Assembly: GCF_015645095.1 (NCBI RefSeq)
Contig: NZ_JADOTW010000020.1
Location: 22,409 to 86,408, forward strand
Length of the DNA: 64,000 bases
From: Halomonas sp. 328
GTDB taxonomy: Bacteria > Pseudomonadota > Gammaproteobacteria > Pseudomonadales > Halomonadaceae
Direction: 5' to 3'
Position 1 is the first letter of the stretch; each line of letters opens with the position of its first letter. Made by a program: the position numbers and the translations under genes. Positions 32,930-43,613 of this stretch are shown piece after piece. Under the pieces are notes generated by a model, which saw nothing but the letters and a program-made list of their open reading frames with translations, was not told where the DNA came from and searched no databases.

Positions 32930-33946
32930 CTAACCACGGGCCACCTTGAGGGCCAGCTCGGCGGTGCGGTTGGCGTAGCCCCACTCGTTGTCGTACCAGG
33001 CGTAGAGCTTGAGCTGGGTGCCGTTCACCACCAGGGTCGAGGGCGCATCGACGATGGAGCTGCGCGGGTCGGTGCGGTAATCGATGGAGACCAGCGGCCG
33101 CTCCTCGTAGCCCAGGATACCGGCCAGTTCGCCCTCGGCGGCGGCCTTGAGCGCCCCATTGACCTCCTCGGCGGTGACCTCCCGCGCCAGCTCGAAGACC
33201 ATGTCGGTGAGGGAGGCGTTGGCCAGGGGCACCCGCACGGCGTGGCCGTTGAGCTTGCCCGTAAGCTCCGGGAAGATGGCGGTGATCGCCTTGGCAGAGC
33301 CGGTGGTGGTGGGGATCAGGCTCATGCCGCAGGCCCGGGCCCGGCGCAGGTCCTTGTGGGGGGCATCGAGGATGCTCTGGGTATTGGTGATATCGTGCAC
33401 CGTGGTCATGGAGCCGTGGCGGATGCCGTAGGTCTCGTGGATCACCTTGACCACCGGGGCCAGGCAGTTGGTGGTGCAACTGGCGGCGGTGACGATACGG
33501 TGCGTCGCCGGGTCATAGCGGTCGTCGTTGACCCCCATCACCACATTGAGCACTCCGTCTTCCTTGACCGGGGCACTGACCACCACCCGCGCCACCCCCT
33601 GCTCCAGGTAGGCCTGGAGCTTCTCCGTGGTCTTCATCTTGCCGGAGCACTCGATGGCCACCGCGCAGGTCGACCAGTCGCTGTCGGCCAGCTCCCGGTT
33701 GCCGCTGAAGGGGATCACGTGCCCATCGATGACGATGGCCTCCCCCTCGGCGCGGATGCCCTGCCCCGGGCTCCAGTGCCCATGCACGGAGTCGAACTCC
33801 AGCAGGTGCGCGAAGGTGGCGGCGTCGCCGCCCGGGTCGTTGATCCGGGCGATCGTCACCTCGCCGGTCTCGACCCGCGCCCAGAGCGCCCGCAGTGTCA
33901 GCCGACCGATGCGTCCCAGGCCGTTGATTCCGATAGTCAGTGCCAT
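32930..33946 (-). CDS. ArsJ-associated glyceraldehyde-3-phosphate dehydrogenase
   Basis: 338 residues. The Rossmann start [16 protein letters not shown], the catalytic Cys in [14 protein letters not shown], and [11 protein letters not shown] identify a phosphorylating GAPDH. Next to arsJ, its expected job is to use arsenate in place of phosphate and make 1-arseno-3-phosphoglycerate for ArsJ export. This assignment rests on context and family knowledge. The start at 33946 is weakly preceded by GAAGGG. It is the first gene of the unit. Confidence 0.9.
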   Translation of the reverse strand: MALTIGINGLGRIGRLTLRALWARVETGEVTIARINDPGGDAATFAHLLEFDSVHGHWSPGQGIRAEGEAIVIDGHVIPFSGNRELADSDWSTCAVAIECSGKMKTTEKLQAYLEQGVARVVVSAPVKEDGVLNVVMGVNDDRYDPATHRIVTAASCTTNCLAPVVKVIHETYGIRHGSMTTVHDITNTQSILDAPHKDLRRARACGMSLIPTTTGSAKAITAIFPELTGKLNGHAVRVPLANASLTDMVFELAREVTAEEVNGALKAAAEGELAGILGYEERPLVSIDYRTDPRSSIVDAPSTLVVNGTQLKLYAWYDNEWGYANRTAELALKVARG

Positions 33947-33989
33947 CCTACCCTTCTCCTTGACGAGCCCTGCCCGGGGGCAAGGCGCC

Positions 33990-34018
33990 CATATGAACAT
34001 TCACATTAGCATATGTAT
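33990..34018 (-). promoter_or_regulatory. Putative ArsR operator upstream of gapdh
   Basis: CATATGAACATTCACATTAG then CATATGTAT, with two CATATG boxes. It shares a core with the acr3 site at 29955-29982. It lies about 45 bases upstream of the gapdh start and directly beside the pst terminator. Confidence 0.5.
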
Positions 34019-34021
34019 AAA

Positions 34022-34088
34022 GACAAAAAAGTGACCGTCCAAGCGACGGTCAGGCAGCGGTCGGGCGCCGGCCCTGAGGCCGGCGCCA
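34022..34088 (-). terminator. pst operon terminators
   Basis: Two hairpins on the minus strand after pstB: GGCGCCGGCC-CTCA-GGCCGGCGCC (about 34064-34088), then GACCGTC-GCTTG-GACGGTC (34033-34051) followed by ACTTTTTT. The second is a standard rho-independent terminator. Confidence 0.85.
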
Positions 34089-34095
34089 AACGACG

Positions 34096-34932
34096 TTAGC
34101 CGAAACGGCCGGTGATATAGTCGTGGGTGCGCTGATCGCTGGGGTTGGTGAAGATCTGGTCGGTGGTGTCCACTTCCACCAGATCCCCCATATGGAAGAA
34201 GGCGGTACGATCCGCGACCCGGGCCGCCTGTTGCATGTTGTGAGTGACCATCACGATGGTGTAGCTGTCGCTGAGCTCATCGATCAACTGCTCCACCTTG
34301 GCGGTGGCGATGGGATCCAGGGCCGAACAGGGCTCGTCCATCAGGATCACCTCGGGGCTGACGGCGATGGTTCGGGCGATGCACAGGCGTTGCTGCTGGC
34401 CCCCGGAGAGGCCGGTACCGGGCTGGTCGAGGCGATCCTTGACCTCCTCCCAGAGGCCGGCCCGGCGCAGGCTGCCTTCGACGATATCGTCCAGCTCGCT
34501 GCGCCGCCTGGCCAGGCCATGCAGCCGCGGCCCGTAGGCGATGTTCTCGTAGATCGACTTGGGGAAGGGGTTGGGCTTCTGGAAGACGATGCCCACCTGG
34601 GCCCGCAGCAGCACCACATCGAGGCTGGGGTCATAGATATCGCTCTCATCCAGCTGCACCCGCCCCTCGACCCGACAACCGGGAATGGTGTCGTTCATGC
34701 GATTGAGGCAACGCAGGAAGGTCGACTTGCCGCAACCGGAGGGGCCAATAAAGGCCACCACCTCGTTCTCGTGAATATCCAGGTCGATGCCGTGGAGGGC
34801 CTCGGTGTCGCCATAGTGCACCTTGACCTGCCGAGCGCGCATCTTGATCCGCTCGCTGGCCTTGCTGGTACGGCTATTGCCGGCCCCCAGGGGAGTGGGT
34901 GTCTCGATTGCCGCTTTTGTTGCCATGTTCAT
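34096..34932 (-). CDS. pstB: Phosphate ABC transporter ATP-binding protein
   Basis: 278-residue ATPase of the Pst system. Walker [38 protein letters not shown], signature [16 protein letters not shown] and Walker [15 protein letters not shown] are diagnostic. ATG at 34932 has GAGGTGG six bases upstream; a GTG four codons before lies inside the site. It starts two bases after pstA ends, and is followed by a terminator, so phoU is not in this operon. Confidence 0.95.
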   Translation of the reverse strand: MNMATKAAIETPTPLGAGNSRTSKASERIKMRARQVKVHYGDTEALHGIDLDIHENEVVAFIGPSGCGKSTFLRCLNRMNDTIPGCRVEGRVQLDESDIYDPSLDVVLLRAQVGIVFQKPNPFPKSIYENIAYGPRLHGLARRRSELDDIVEGSLRRAGLWEEVKDRLDQPGTGLSGGQQQRLCIARTIAVSPEVILMDEPCSALDPIATAKVEQLIDELSDSYTIVMVTHNMQQAARVADRTAFFHMGDLVEVDTTDQIFTNPSDQRTHDYITGRFG

Positions 34933-34934
34933 CG

Positions 34935-36308
34935 TTACCACCTCGTCTCGAATCGCTTGCGCAGCCAGATGGCCAGCGCATTGAGGCTCAGCATCAGGCC
35001 CAGCAGCACGATGATCGCCGCCGAGGTGCGCGCCTCGAAGAAGTTGCGTAGTTCATTGCCCTGCCACAGGTAGATCTGCACCGGCAGGGCCGTGGACTGC
35101 TCCAGGGGCGTACCCGGCACATTGGCCACGAAGGCATTCATGCCGATCAGCAGCAGCGGCGCGGTCTCGCCCAGGGCCTGGGCGACCCCCAGGATGGAGC
35201 CGGTGAGGATCCCCGGCAGCGCCAGGGGCAGCACATGATGAAAGACCGTCTGTACCCGTGAGGCACCGATGCCCAGCGCCGCCTGACGAATCGAGCCGGG
35301 AATCGAGCGCAGCGCCGCCCGGGTCGCGATGATGATGGTGGGCAGGGTCATCAGGGTCAGTACCAGTCCCCCCACCAGGGGTGCCGAGAGCGGCAGCCCC
35401 AGGTAACCGATGAAGATCGCCGCCCCCAGCAGGCCGAAGACGATGGAGGGCACCGCTGCCAGGTTGTTGATATTGATCTCGATCAGGTCGGTGAGGCGGT
35501 TCCGGGGCGCGAACTCCTCGAGATAGATGGCACTCGCCACGCCCAGGGGCACCGCCAGCAGTATCACCACCAGCATCATGAATAGCGACCCCATGAAGGC
35601 GCCGGCCAGACCCGCCGAGGCCAGCGAACTACGGGAGTCCGGGTTGAGGAAGAGTGCCGTGCTGAAGGCATTGGTGATCACACCCCGGTCATGCAGGGCA
35701 TCCGCCCAGGCCCGGGTCTGGGCGCTCAACTGCTGCTGATGATCGGGCAGGCTGCGGTCGATATTGCCTTTCAACCAGACATCCACGTTGGCGCTGGCGA
35801 GCAGCTTGAGGGACCGCGTCTGGCCCAGCAGATCGGGGTCCTCGATAAAGCGGTCGCGCAGGGCGAACCGCTCGCCGGAAGCGATCAGGGCGCGCAGGTC
35901 ACGGGCCTGACGGGCCTCCACCTCGCCCAGCTCCGCCATCAGGGCGCGATCGAGCAGTTGCTGCCAGTTGACCATCCCCACCTGACCCTGCCAGGCCAGA
36001 TGACGCTCGCGGAAGTCGGCCTCGCTTTCGCCGGGGCCCCGCTCGGGCTTGGCCTCGACGCGGATCACCTCGGGATCGAAGTGGACATCCAGCGTGAAGG
36101 TGGCCTGCCAGAAGGCCGGCACGCCACGCATCAGGATGCTGGCGAAGAGAATCGCCACCAGCCCCATGCCGAGGATCACGGCGCCCAGCCCCAGCCGACG
36201 GAAGCGGCGCTCCCGGGCATGGCGGCGCTTCAGCGAGGCCTCGATCAGGTCCCGTCGGCGCGAGTGGTCGACGCTTGCGGAAGTCGGAGTCATCGGGACC
36301 TCACTCAT
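34935..36308 (-). CDS. pstA: Phosphate ABC transporter permease PstA
   Basis: 457 residues, longer than the ~300 of E. coli PstA because of an N-terminal extension and a large soluble loop (residues about 75-200, DUF3333 type). The C-terminal half has the permease segments and [18 protein letters not shown] followed by [19 protein letters not shown], the ATPase contact loop. Overlaps pstC by eight bases. Confidence 0.92.
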   Translation of the reverse strand: MSEVPMTPTSASVDHSRRRDLIEASLKRRHARERRFRRLGLGAVILGMGLVAILFASILMRGVPAFWQATFTLDVHFDPEVIRVEAKPERGPGESEADFRERHLAWQGQVGMVNWQQLLDRALMAELGEVEARQARDLRALIASGERFALRDRFIEDPDLLGQTRSLKLLASANVDVWLKGNIDRSLPDHQQQLSAQTRAWADALHDRGVITNAFSTALFLNPDSRSSLASAGLAGAFMGSLFMMLVVILLAVPLGVASAIYLEEFAPRNRLTDLIEININNLAAVPSIVFGLLGAAIFIGYLGLPLSAPLVGGLVLTLMTLPTIIIATRAALRSIPGSIRQAALGIGASRVQTVFHHVLPLALPGILTGSILGVAQALGETAPLLLIGMNAFVANVPGTPLEQSTALPVQIYLWQGNELRNFFEARTSAAIIVLLGLMLSLNALAIWLRKRFETRW

Positions 36309-37674
36309 ATTGCTGGCGATATTTGCGCACCACGAGCAGTGCGATGACGTTCAGGCCCAGGGTGATGACGAACAGGGTCAAGCCCAGGGCGAAGGCGACC
36401 AGCGACTGGGGGCTGGCGAAGTCCATGTCGCCGGTCAGCTGATTGACGATGGTGACCGTGATGGTGGAGACCGCCTCGAAGGGATTGCCGTGCAGCACCG
36501 GGTTATTGCCCGCCGCCAGCACCACGATCATGGTCTCACCGATGGCGCGACTGGCGGCCAGCAGGAAGGCGCCAACGATCCCCGGCAGGGCCGCCGGCAA
36601 GACCACCTGGCGGATGGTCTCCGACTTGGTGGCGCCGAGCCCCAGGGCCCCGTCCCGCAGGGCCTTGGGCACCTGGGTGATGATGTCGTCGGAGAGCGAG
36701 GAGACGAAGGGGATGATCATGATCCCCATCACCAGGCCGGCGGTCAGGGCACTGGTGGTACGAATGCTGATGCCGATCAGGTCGCCGAGATCGGAGAGGA
36801 AGGGCCCGATCACGATCAGCGCGAAGAAGCCGTAGACGATGGTGGGAATCCCGGCCAGCACCTCGATCACCGGCTTGGCGACATTGCGCAGCCAGGGCGG
36901 CGCATATTCGGCCATGTAGATCGCGGTCATCAGGCCCACGGGGATCGCCACCAACAGGGCAATCCCGCTGACCATCAGGGTACCCCAGAGCAGCGGCAGG
37001 AGCCCGAACTCGCCCTGGCTGTCGGTCCCGGAGGTGCTGAAGCGGGGGTTCCAGGTGGTGCCCAGGAAGAAGTCCAGGGGGCTGACGAAGCGGAAGAAGT
37101 TGAGCGCCTCGCCCAGCATCGACAGCACGATCCCCACGGTGGTGAGAATGGCCACCGCCGAGCTCATCGCCAGGGCCACCATGATCACCCGCTCGACCTG
37201 GTTGCGGGCGCGCAGGGAGGGCGAGACGCGCCCCCGGGCATGAACCAGACCCGCCACCGCGACCACGGCCATCGCCGCGACCAGGATCAGGCGCCCCAGG
37301 GAGTCCAGTCGGGCCAGGTGCGCCGCCGCCGCCAGCTCCGCCTCGCTACCGCCGGAGGAGACCCGGTTGCCCGCCGCCAGGGCCGCGGCCCGACGCATGA
37401 AGGTGGCAAACTCCCGTTCGCCCAGGGCCAGCACCTCGGGGGGCAGCTGACGAATCACCAGTTGCTCCACCAGTTGTGGCCCCAGCAGGCTCCACAGCAG
37501 CAATAGGCCGAGTGCCGGCAGGCCACACCACAGGGCCACCAGCACGCCATAATAGCCGGGGCGCGAGTGCAACCGGCGCGGCCCCTGGGCCAGGGCACGA
37601 CTGCGTGTCAGGCCGACCTGGTAGGCCAGGGCCATCACGCAAAGCACACTAGCGATCAGTACGAGATTATTCAT
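36301..37674 (-). CDS. pstC: Phosphate ABC transporter permease PstC
   Basis: 457 residues with two N-terminal membrane segments and a long loop before the permease domain. Diagnostic segments are AIYMAEYAPPWLRNVAKPVIE, AGIPTIVYGFFAL and LLAASRAIGETMIVVLAAG. A perfect 12-base hairpin (37693-37720) lies between pstS and pstC. Confidence 0.92.
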   Translation of the reverse strand: MNNLVLIASVLCVMALAYQVGLTRSRALAQGPRRLHSRPGYYGVLVALWCGLPALGLLLLWSLLGPQLVEQLVIRQLPPEVLALGEREFATFMRRAAALAAGNRVSSGGSEAELAAAAHLARLDSLGRLILVAAMAVVAVAGLVHARGRVSPSLRARNQVERVIMVALAMSSAVAILTTVGIVLSMLGEALNFFRFVSPLDFFLGTTWNPRFSTSGTDSQGEFGLLPLLWGTLMVSGIALLVAIPVGLMTAIYMAEYAPPWLRNVAKPVIEVLAGIPTIVYGFFALIVIGPFLSDLGDLIGISIRTTSALTAGLVMGIMIIPFVSSLSDDIITQVPKALRDGALGLGATKSETIRQVVLPAALPGIVGAFLLAASRAIGETMIVVLAAGNNPVLHGNPFEAVSTITVTIVNQLTGDMDFASPQSLVAFALGLTLFVITLGLNVIALLVVRKYRQQYE

Positions 37675-37692
37675 CCTCTCTCCGCATCACTG

Positions 37693-37720
37693 CGGCCGGG
37701 GCCCCGACGGGCCCCGGCCG
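37693..37720 (-). terminator. Intra-operon hairpin between pstS and pstC
   Basis: CGGCCGGGGCCC-GTCG-GGGCCCCGGCCG pairing (12-base stem, four-base loop) without a T-tract. It may let pstS be made in excess of the membrane subunits. Confidence 0.55.
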
Positions 37721-37745
37721 GCGTGAGTCTTCGACTCCCTGGGCG

Positions 37746-38750
37746 TTACTCGCCGGTGACGAGGGTGCGCGCCTGGAACTGGGCCAGGGCCTCGGCACGC
37801 TCGTCGTCATCCAGCGGGATCAGGCCGGCGTCTTCCAGCGGGCTGCCGTAGCCGGAGACCATCTCGTTGAGGAAGAACTCGGTGTATTCCGCCAACCCCG
37901 GGATCACATCCAGGTGCTCGCCCTTGACATAGAAGAACAGCGGACGGGAGACCGGGTACTCGCCGGAGCCGATGGTCTCCAGGCTCGGGGTCACGCCATC
38001 CACGGTGGCCACCTGGAGGCGGTCGCGGTTCTGGTCGTAGAAGCTCAGGCCGAAGACGCCCACGGCGTCGGCCTGGGCATCGAGGCGCGCCAGGGTCTCG
38101 GTGTAGTCGCCGGCGATCTCGATGATGCGCCCGTCGCCACGCAGAGAGTGGCAGGCGTCACCATCCATGCCGAGGCTATCGCAGCCCGGATCCAGCACCT
38201 TCTCCTCGAACACCTCGCGGGTGCCGTGGTTGGAGGCCGGGATCACCAGCACGATCTCCTGATCCGGCAGCTCGGCGTCGATCTCGGACCAGCGAGTGTA
38301 GGGGTTGTCCACCACCTCGCCGTCGACGGTCACCTGGCGGGCGGCGGCGGCGAACACATGGCCCGGGGTCAGGGCGAAGGCGCCCCGGTCGGCCCGGGAG
38401 GCAAAGACGATGCCGTCGTAGCCGAACATCACCTCCAGCACCTCGTTGACGCCGTTGGCCTGGCAGTTCTCAAGCTCGCCGTTGCGGATGGCCCGGGAGG
38501 AGTTGGCGATATCGATGGTGTTCTCGCCGACCCCCTGACAGAACTGGCGCAGGCCACCGCCAGAGCCACCGGAACCGACCACCGGCGTGCTGAACTGCGC
38601 CATGCTGTTGCCGAACTCTTCGGCCACGATGCTGGCGAAGGGCAGCACGGTGGAGGAACCGGCGATCTGGATAGTTTCTCGGGCCTGGGCGACGCTCACG
38701 CTGCCCATGACGGCGGCGGCGATGGCGGTGGTCTTGATGATGCGATTCAT
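37746..38750 (-). CDS. pstS: Periplasmic phosphate-binding protein
   Basis: 334 residues with a signal peptide (MNRIIKTTAIAAAVMGSVSVAQA). Phosphate-ligand motifs are IAGSSTVLPFASIV and VVGSGGSGGGLRQF, then NSSRAIRNGE; NHGTREVFEEKVL near the middle. ATG at 38750 is preferred over GTG at 38759, which lies inside the AGGAGTG site. It is the first gene of pstSCAB, controlled by a Pho box. Confidence 0.95.
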   Translation of the reverse strand: MNRIIKTTAIAAAVMGSVSVAQARETIQIAGSSTVLPFASIVAEEFGNSMAQFSTPVVGSGGSGGGLRQFCQGVGENTIDIANSSRAIRNGELENCQANGVNEVLEVMFGYDGIVFASRADRGAFALTPGHVFAAAARQVTVDGEVVDNPYTRWSEIDAELPDQEIVLVIPASNHGTREVFEEKVLDPGCDSLGMDGDACHSLRGDGRIIEIAGDYTETLARLDAQADAVGVFGLSFYDQNRDRLQVATVDGVTPSLETIGSGEYPVSRPLFFYVKGEHLDVIPGLAEYTEFFLNEMVSGYGSPLEDAGLIPLDDDERAEALAQFQARTLVTGE

Positions 38751-38813
38751 GCGAGTCACTCCTGTCGGTCGAAGAGGTTCTGCCTTGACGTGGGCTCACT
38801 TTGCCCAACGAAA

Positions 38814-38831
38814 ATGACAGCCGCATGACAG
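38814..38831 (-). promoter_or_regulatory. Pho box
   Basis: On the minus strand CTGTCATGCGGCTGTCAT, two CTGTCAT half sites 11 bases apart, as in PhoB sites. It lies about 65 bases upstream of pstS. Confidence 0.92.
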
Positions 38832-38844
38832 GGAATGACGTCGC

Positions 38845-39573
38845 CTAGAACAGCAACACCAGGGCCGCCAGGGTACAGACCGTCAGGGAAGCGGCCTGGA
38901 TCACCCGGGCATTGAGGCGTGGCGCCAGCCAGGCGCCGAGGAGATGACCGACGAGCACCGCCGGCAGGTAGCTCAGCGCCAGTTGCCAGTGCCAGAGGCC
39001 GACCCGGCCGGCCAGGGCCAGCAGCGCCAGGGTGAGGCTGGCGGTGACGATAAAGTAGGCGGCCAGGTTGCCGCGCAGGCGATCCGGCGGCAGGCCATGC
39101 AGCAGCAGCGCCAGGGGCGGGCCGCCGATGGCCGCCACGGTGCCGAAGATGCCCGACACCACCCCGGCCCCGAACAGGCTGGCGCGATTGACCGGCAGCC
39201 GGAAGCGCCCCAGGGTGATCGCCACGGTGCTGAGCACGATCAGTGCGATCACCTTCTCCAGCACCACCAGGGGGGCGGCCACCAGCAGCCAGAGCCCCAG
39301 GGCGTTGCCGGGCAGGCGCCCCACCAGGGCCATGCCGATGGCGTCCAGGCGAATCTCCCGGTAATAGCGCCGCACCATCATCAGCGACACCAGCAGGCCG
39401 AAGATCACCAGGATCACCGGCACCAGACAAGGCTCCAGCAACAACAGCAAGGGCGCCCCCACCACCGCCAGGCCGAAGCCGGTGACCCGCTGCACCAGGG
39501 CCCCCAGCAACAGGACCAGGGCGCAGGCGCTCCAGACGGCGGGGGCCATCTCCAGCCACCAGGCCTCAGGCAT
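38845..39573 (-). CDS. Sulfite exporter TauE/SafE-family membrane protein
   Basis: 242 residues, about eight hydrophobic segments, with the TauE/SafE pattern: ALVQRVTGFGLAVVGAPLLL at the N-terminus and AGVVSGIFGTVAAIGGPPLALLL in the second half. Substrate (sulfite, sulfonate or other organic anion) is unknown. It overlaps the upstream MFS gene by eight bases. Confidence 0.85.
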   Translation of the reverse strand: MPEAWWLEMAPAVWSACALVLLLGALVQRVTGFGLAVVGAPLLLLLEPCLVPVILVIFGLLVSLMMVRRYYREIRLDAIGMALVGRLPGNALGLWLLVAAPLVVLEKVIALIVLSTVAITLGRFRLPVNRASLFGAGVVSGIFGTVAAIGGPPLALLLHGLPPDRLRGNLAAYFIVTASLTLALLALAGRVGLWHWQLALSYLPAVLVGHLLGAWLAPRLNARVIQAASLTVCTLAALVLLF

Positions 39574-40750
39574 AACGCGCCTTCGGCACCAGTCGGCGCA
39601 GCCCCAGGTTGGCGATCAGGCTCGCCCCCAGCATGGTCAACACCATGGGCCAGAGGCTATCGATCTCGAAGGCCCCCACCAGCACCCCGGCCAGGGCCCC
39701 GCAGCTGAACTGGATGCTGCCCTGCAGGGCGGTGGCGGTGGCACTCATGCCCGGAAAGTTATCCAGCAGGCAGGTGATGGCATTGGGGGCCACCAGGCCG
39801 ATGGTGCCGGCGAACAGCATGATCAGCGGCACCACCAGCCACAGCGACTCCAGGCCGCTGGCCATCATCGCCACCAGCCCCAGGCCGGCAACCAGTTGAA
39901 TGCCGAGCCCCAAGCGCAGGTTCTGCTGGGGCGTATAGCGGGACAGCAGGTGCATATTGAGGCGATTGGAGGCCAGCATGGTCAGCACATTGGCGCCGAA
40001 CAGCAGCGGATAGTGGGAGGGCGAGACGCCGAAGTGCTGCAGATAGACGAAGGGCGAGGCGGTGATAAAGGCAAACAGCCCGGCGAAGGTCATGGACGTG
40101 GCGCAGATATAGCCCAGGCTTTCGCGGTGGGTCAGGACCCTGGCGTAGTTGCCCAGCATCTGTCGCGGCGAGGCGGTGGGGCCATCGCGATGGCGGGTCT
40201 CCGGCAGCTTGGTGCCCAGCAGCCACAGCAGGAAGGCGGCATAGGCGGCCAGGAAGACGAAGATCAGCCACCAGTCGCCCAGATGCAACAGGCCGCTGCC
40301 CACCACCGGTGCCACCAGCGGCGCCAGCAGCATGATCATCGCCATGGTGGACATGACCCGGGCCGCCTCCCGGCCGCTGAAGCAATCGCGCACGATGGCC
40401 GCCGAATTGACCACCGTGGCCCCGCCGCCCAGGGCCTGAACGAAGCGCCAGGCCAGCAGGCTCGACAGGGACTCCACCTGGGTGATGGCCAGGCTGGCCA
40501 GCAGGAAGACCACCAGCCCCCCCAGCAGCACCGGGCGCCGGCCGAGGCGGTCCGAGAGCGGCCCGAAGAGCAGCTGGCCCACGGCGAATCCGGCCAGGAA
40601 GACGCTCAGGGAGAGCTCGGTGCGATGGATACTGGCGCCGATGCTCTCGGACAAGGCCCCCATGGCGGGCAGATAGGCATCGATGGCGAAGGGAGCCAGG
40701 GCGGTGTTGGCGGCCACCAGCAGCGCCAGGCGACGGGGGTCGAGAGTCAA
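39566..40750 (-). CDS. Bcr/CflA-family MFS efflux transporter
   Basis: 394 residues, 12 membrane segments. The Bcr/CflA group is indicated by APFAIDAYLPAM, GQLLFGPLSDRLGRRPV and RFVQALGGGATVVNSAAIVRD. It likely exports small toxic compounds; the substrate is unknown. It is cotranscribed with the TauE-like gene. Confidence 0.88.
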   Translation of the reverse strand: MTLDPRRLALLVAANTALAPFAIDAYLPAMGALSESIGASIHRTELSLSVFLAGFAVGQLLFGPLSDRLGRRPVLLGGLVVFLLASLAITQVESLSSLLAWRFVQALGGGATVVNSAAIVRDCFSGREAARVMSTMAMIMLLAPLVAPVVGSGLLHLGDWWLIFVFLAAYAAFLLWLLGTKLPETRHRDGPTASPRQMLGNYARVLTHRESLGYICATSMTFAGLFAFITASPFVYLQHFGVSPSHYPLLFGANVLTMLASNRLNMHLLSRYTPQQNLRLGLGIQLVAGLGLVAMMASGLESLWLVVPLIMLFAGTIGLVAPNAITCLLDNFPGMSATATALQGSIQFSCGALAGVLVGAFEIDSLWPMVLTMLGASLIANLGLRRLVPKARYA

Positions 40751-40913
40751 GCGGGCCTCCGGGAAAAAGATAGGTTGCTAATTGTACTCCCTTGACGCCA
40801 TGACGCCAGCCCTCGGCTTGCCGCGCCAGCTCAGGGCGAGCGTATTAGTCATAATGCAATAATTGACTGGCAGGCTAGCGACTCCGTTTTCCGATCCCCC
40901 CTGGAGTGCCGCC

Positions 40914-42566
40914 TTGACGCTGCTCGATCGCCTTTCCCTTCGCCACCTCGCCCGCCTGCTACTGCTGTCGATTGCCCTGCTGGTGGGGGCCCTGACCCTC
41001 TTCGCCCTGCAGGTCACCCAGCAGAGCCGCACCCAGCTGATCGAGCTGGAGCGCGTCAATGTGCAGCAGGCCTCCTCCCTGAGCCGCCTGCAGGTCGCCG
41101 CCCTCGAGGGCCTGACCCGGATGGATCGCGCCCTGGAGCGCCAGCTGCGCCCCTCCCTCGGCGACCCCGAGGCCGCCCTCGAAGCGATCGAGCGTGAGCT
41201 GGCGATCATGGCCGCCGCCCAGGCCCAGTTCATGGCCGCTCCCTACGATGCCGCTCAGGCGGACATCCGCCAGCAACTGGCGGCCCACTATGAGCAACTG
41301 GACGAGGCCATGCGGGCGCAGCGGGACGCCATCCTGCGTGGCGATCGGGCAGCCTACCGTGCGCTGACCCATGAGGCCATGGCGGCGAGCCATGCCCTTC
41401 ACGCCGAGGCCCACCGCTTCCATGAGGATGCCGACCGCCGCGTCGCCGACCTGATGCGCCGCGCCGATGCCCAGGCCCGCCTGGCCACCCTGGGACTGAC
41501 CCTCGGCCTGGGCCTAGCGGCCCTGCTCCTGGCCGGCGTCGCCGTCTTCGGCCAGCGCCGGGTGCTCGGCCCCCTGCGGGAGGTCATCGCCCATTTCCAG
41601 CATATCTCGGCGGGGGATCTCTCCCGCCCTATCGCCTCCCGGGGCCGCCACGAGATTGGCCAGCTGTTCGCCGAACTCGCCCGCATGCAGGCGGCCCTGG
41701 CCGACATGGCGGTCGGCGTGCGCACGGGGGGCGAGCGGGTCCTGACCCATGCCCAGCAGGCCAGCCTCGGCAATCGCGCCCTGGCCGGCCACACCCAGCA
41801 ACAGGCCAGCGCCCTGGAGCAGACCGCCGCCGGCCTCGACCAGCTCACCGCCACCGTGGCTCACAATGCCGAGCATGCGAATCAGGCCGCCTCGCTCAGC
41901 GCCTGCGCCAGTCAGCGGGCCCGGGAAGGCAGTGACCAAGTGGTTCAGTGCGTCGCGACCATGCAGGCCATCCGCGACGAATCGGGGCGTATCGCCGAGA
42001 TTATCACCCTGATCGACGCCATCGCCTTCCAGACCAATATCCTGGCACTCAATGCCTCGGTGGAAGCGGCCCGGGCCGGTGAGCAGGGCCGGGGGTTCGC
42101 GGTAGTGGCCGGCGAGGTGCGCGCCCTCGCCGCGCGCAGCGCTACCGCAGCCGAGGATATCCGTCGCTTGATCGAGCGCTCCCTGTCACGCATCGAGAGC
42201 GGCACCGAACTCACCGCCCGCGCCGGAGACGGCATGCGCGCCATCGTCACGGCGGTCGACGAGGTCAGCACCCTGCTGGAGGGCATCTCCCAGGCCTCCC
42301 GGGAGCAGCATGACGGCATCGTCCAGCTCAACCAGGCCATGCGCCAGATGGAGGGGGTCACCCGGCAGTATCAGGAGAGGGCCCTGCAGGCAAACGAGGC
42401 GGCCCAGACCCTGGAACAGGAAGCCCGGGAGCTGGACACCCTGGCCTCGGGCTTCACGTTGGCCGAGCCAAAGGTGCGTCGCCAGCCTGAGGCCAGCCCG
42501 ACCAGGCCGGCCAGGATCCCGCGTCGGCCCGCTTCCCCCATACCCAGCCTCGAGGGAGCTTGTTAG
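40914..42566 (+). CDS. Methyl-accepting chemotaxis protein
   Basis: 550 residues read from a TTG at 40914 with GGAG eight bases upstream; an earlier TTG at 40863 would add 17 poorly conserved residues. A membrane segment ([18 protein letters not shown]) is followed by a periplasmic helical sensor (residues about 36-185), a second membrane segment, a HAMP domain ([20 protein letters not shown]), and the signalling tip [20 protein letters not shown]. The C-terminus lacks an obvious CheR-binding pentapeptide. Ligand unknown. Confidence 0.92.
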   Translation: MTLLDRLSLRHLARLLLLSIALLVGALTLFALQVTQQSRTQLIELERVNVQQASSLSRLQVAALEGLTRMDRALERQLRPSLGDPEAALEAIERELAIMAAAQAQFMAAPYDAAQADIRQQLAAHYEQLDEAMRAQRDAILRGDRAAYRALTHEAMAASHALHAEAHRFHEDADRRVADLMRRADAQARLATLGLTLGLGLAALLLAGVAVFGQRRVLGPLREVIAHFQHISAGDLSRPIASRGRHEIGQLFAELARMQAALADMAVGVRTGGERVLTHAQQASLGNRALAGHTQQQASALEQTAAGLDQLTATVAHNAEHANQAASLSACASQRAREGSDQVVQCVATMQAIRDESGRIAEIITLIDAIAFQTNILALNASVEAARAGEQGRGFAVVAGEVRALAARSATAAEDIRRLIERSLSRIESGTELTARAGDGMRAIVTAVDEVSTLLEGISQASREQHDGIVQLNQAMRQMEGVTRQYQERALQANEAAQTLEQEARELDTLASGFTLAEPKVRRQPEASPTRPARIPRRPASPIPSLEGAC

Positions 42567-42603
42567 AGTGTCTAGACAAGACAGGAGCCCACAGGACACC
42601 CCC

Positions 42604-43542
42604 ATGGCCCAAGACAAGTTGACCCAGCTCAAGGCGATGACCACCGTGGTCGCCGACACCGGTGACCTGGAGGCGATTCGCCGTTTCCAGCCCCAGGATG
42701 CCACCACCAACCCCTCGCTGATCCTGCAGGCGGCCCAGCAGGCAGATCGCCGGGCGCGGCTGGCGGAGATCGCCCGCCACTGCACCGATATCGACGACGC
42801 CCTGGACACCGTGGCGGTGGAGATCGGCAGCGAGATCGCCGCCCTGGTGCCCGGCTATGTCTCCACCGAGGTCAGCGCCCGCCTCTCCTTCGATACCCAG
42901 GCCACCCTGGACCGGGCCCGGGCCCTGATCGCCCGTTACGAACGGCATGGCGTGGGCCGCGAGCGCATCCTGATCAAGGTGGCCGCGACCTGGGAGGGGA
43001 TCTGCGCCGCCCAGCAGCTGGAACGCGAAGGCATTCATACCAACCTCACCCTGCTGTTCAGCTTCGCCCAGGCCCAGGCCTGTGCCGACGCCGGCGTCAC
43101 CCTGATCTCGCCTTTCGTCGGGCGCATCCTCGACTGGCACCGGGCCCAGCAGCCGGACGCCGACTTCTCCGGCGACCAGGACCCGGGAGTCCAGTCGGTG
43201 CGACGCATCTACGAGCACTACAAGGGCCAGGGCTACAAGACCGTCGTCATGGGGGCCAGCTTCCGCAACCAGGGGGAGATCGAGGCCCTGGCGGGCTGCG
43301 ACCGCCTGACCATCTCGCCGGCGCTGCTCGAGCAGTTGGCGGAGGACTCGGGCCCCCTGCCCCGCCGACTGGCGCCCCTGGACGACGCCGAGACCTCCGC
43401 CGGGGAGCCCCTGGACGAGGCGGAATTCCGCTGGGCCCTCAACGAGGATGCCATGGCCACCGAGAAGCTGGCCGAGGGGATCCGCAAGTTCATGGCCGAC
43501 CAGCGCAAGCTGGAGGAGCTGCTGGCGGAACTGCGTCGCTAA
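42604..43542 (+). CDS. tal: Transaldolase
   Basis: 312 residues, the TalB type of the pentose phosphate pathway. [12 protein letters not shown], the Schiff-base lysine in [27 protein letters not shown], and [13 protein letters not shown] are diagnostic. It lies 37 bases after the chemoreceptor gene and is followed by a strong terminator and the palindromic element. In Pseudomonas the same gene sits beside the STAS, PP2C regulator and mlaA genes. Confidence 0.95.
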   Translation: MAQDKLTQLKAMTTVVADTGDLEAIRRFQPQDATTNPSLILQAAQQADRRARLAEIARHCTDIDDALDTVAVEIGSEIAALVPGYVSTEVSARLSFDTQATLDRARALIARYERHGVGRERILIKVAATWEGICAAQQLEREGIHTNLTLLFSFAQAQACADAGVTLISPFVGRILDWHRAQQPDADFSGDQDPGVQSVRRIYEHYKGQGYKTVVMGASFRNQGEIEALAGCDRLTISPALLEQLAEDSGPLPRRLAPLDDAETSAGEPLDEAEFRWALNEDAMATEKLAEGIRKFMADQRKLEELLAELRR

Positions 43543-43573
43543 GCCCCCTACGGGAGCGGTGTCACCCCAACGC

Positions 43574-43602
43574 AAAACGCCCCGGCCATGGCCGGGGCGT
43601 TT
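43574..43602 (+). terminator. Terminator after tal
   Basis: AAACGCCCCGGC-CATG-GCCGGGGCGTTT with TTG following: a stable hairpin and a short T run. Confidence 0.85.
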
Positions 43603-43613
43603 GTGTTGGTTGA

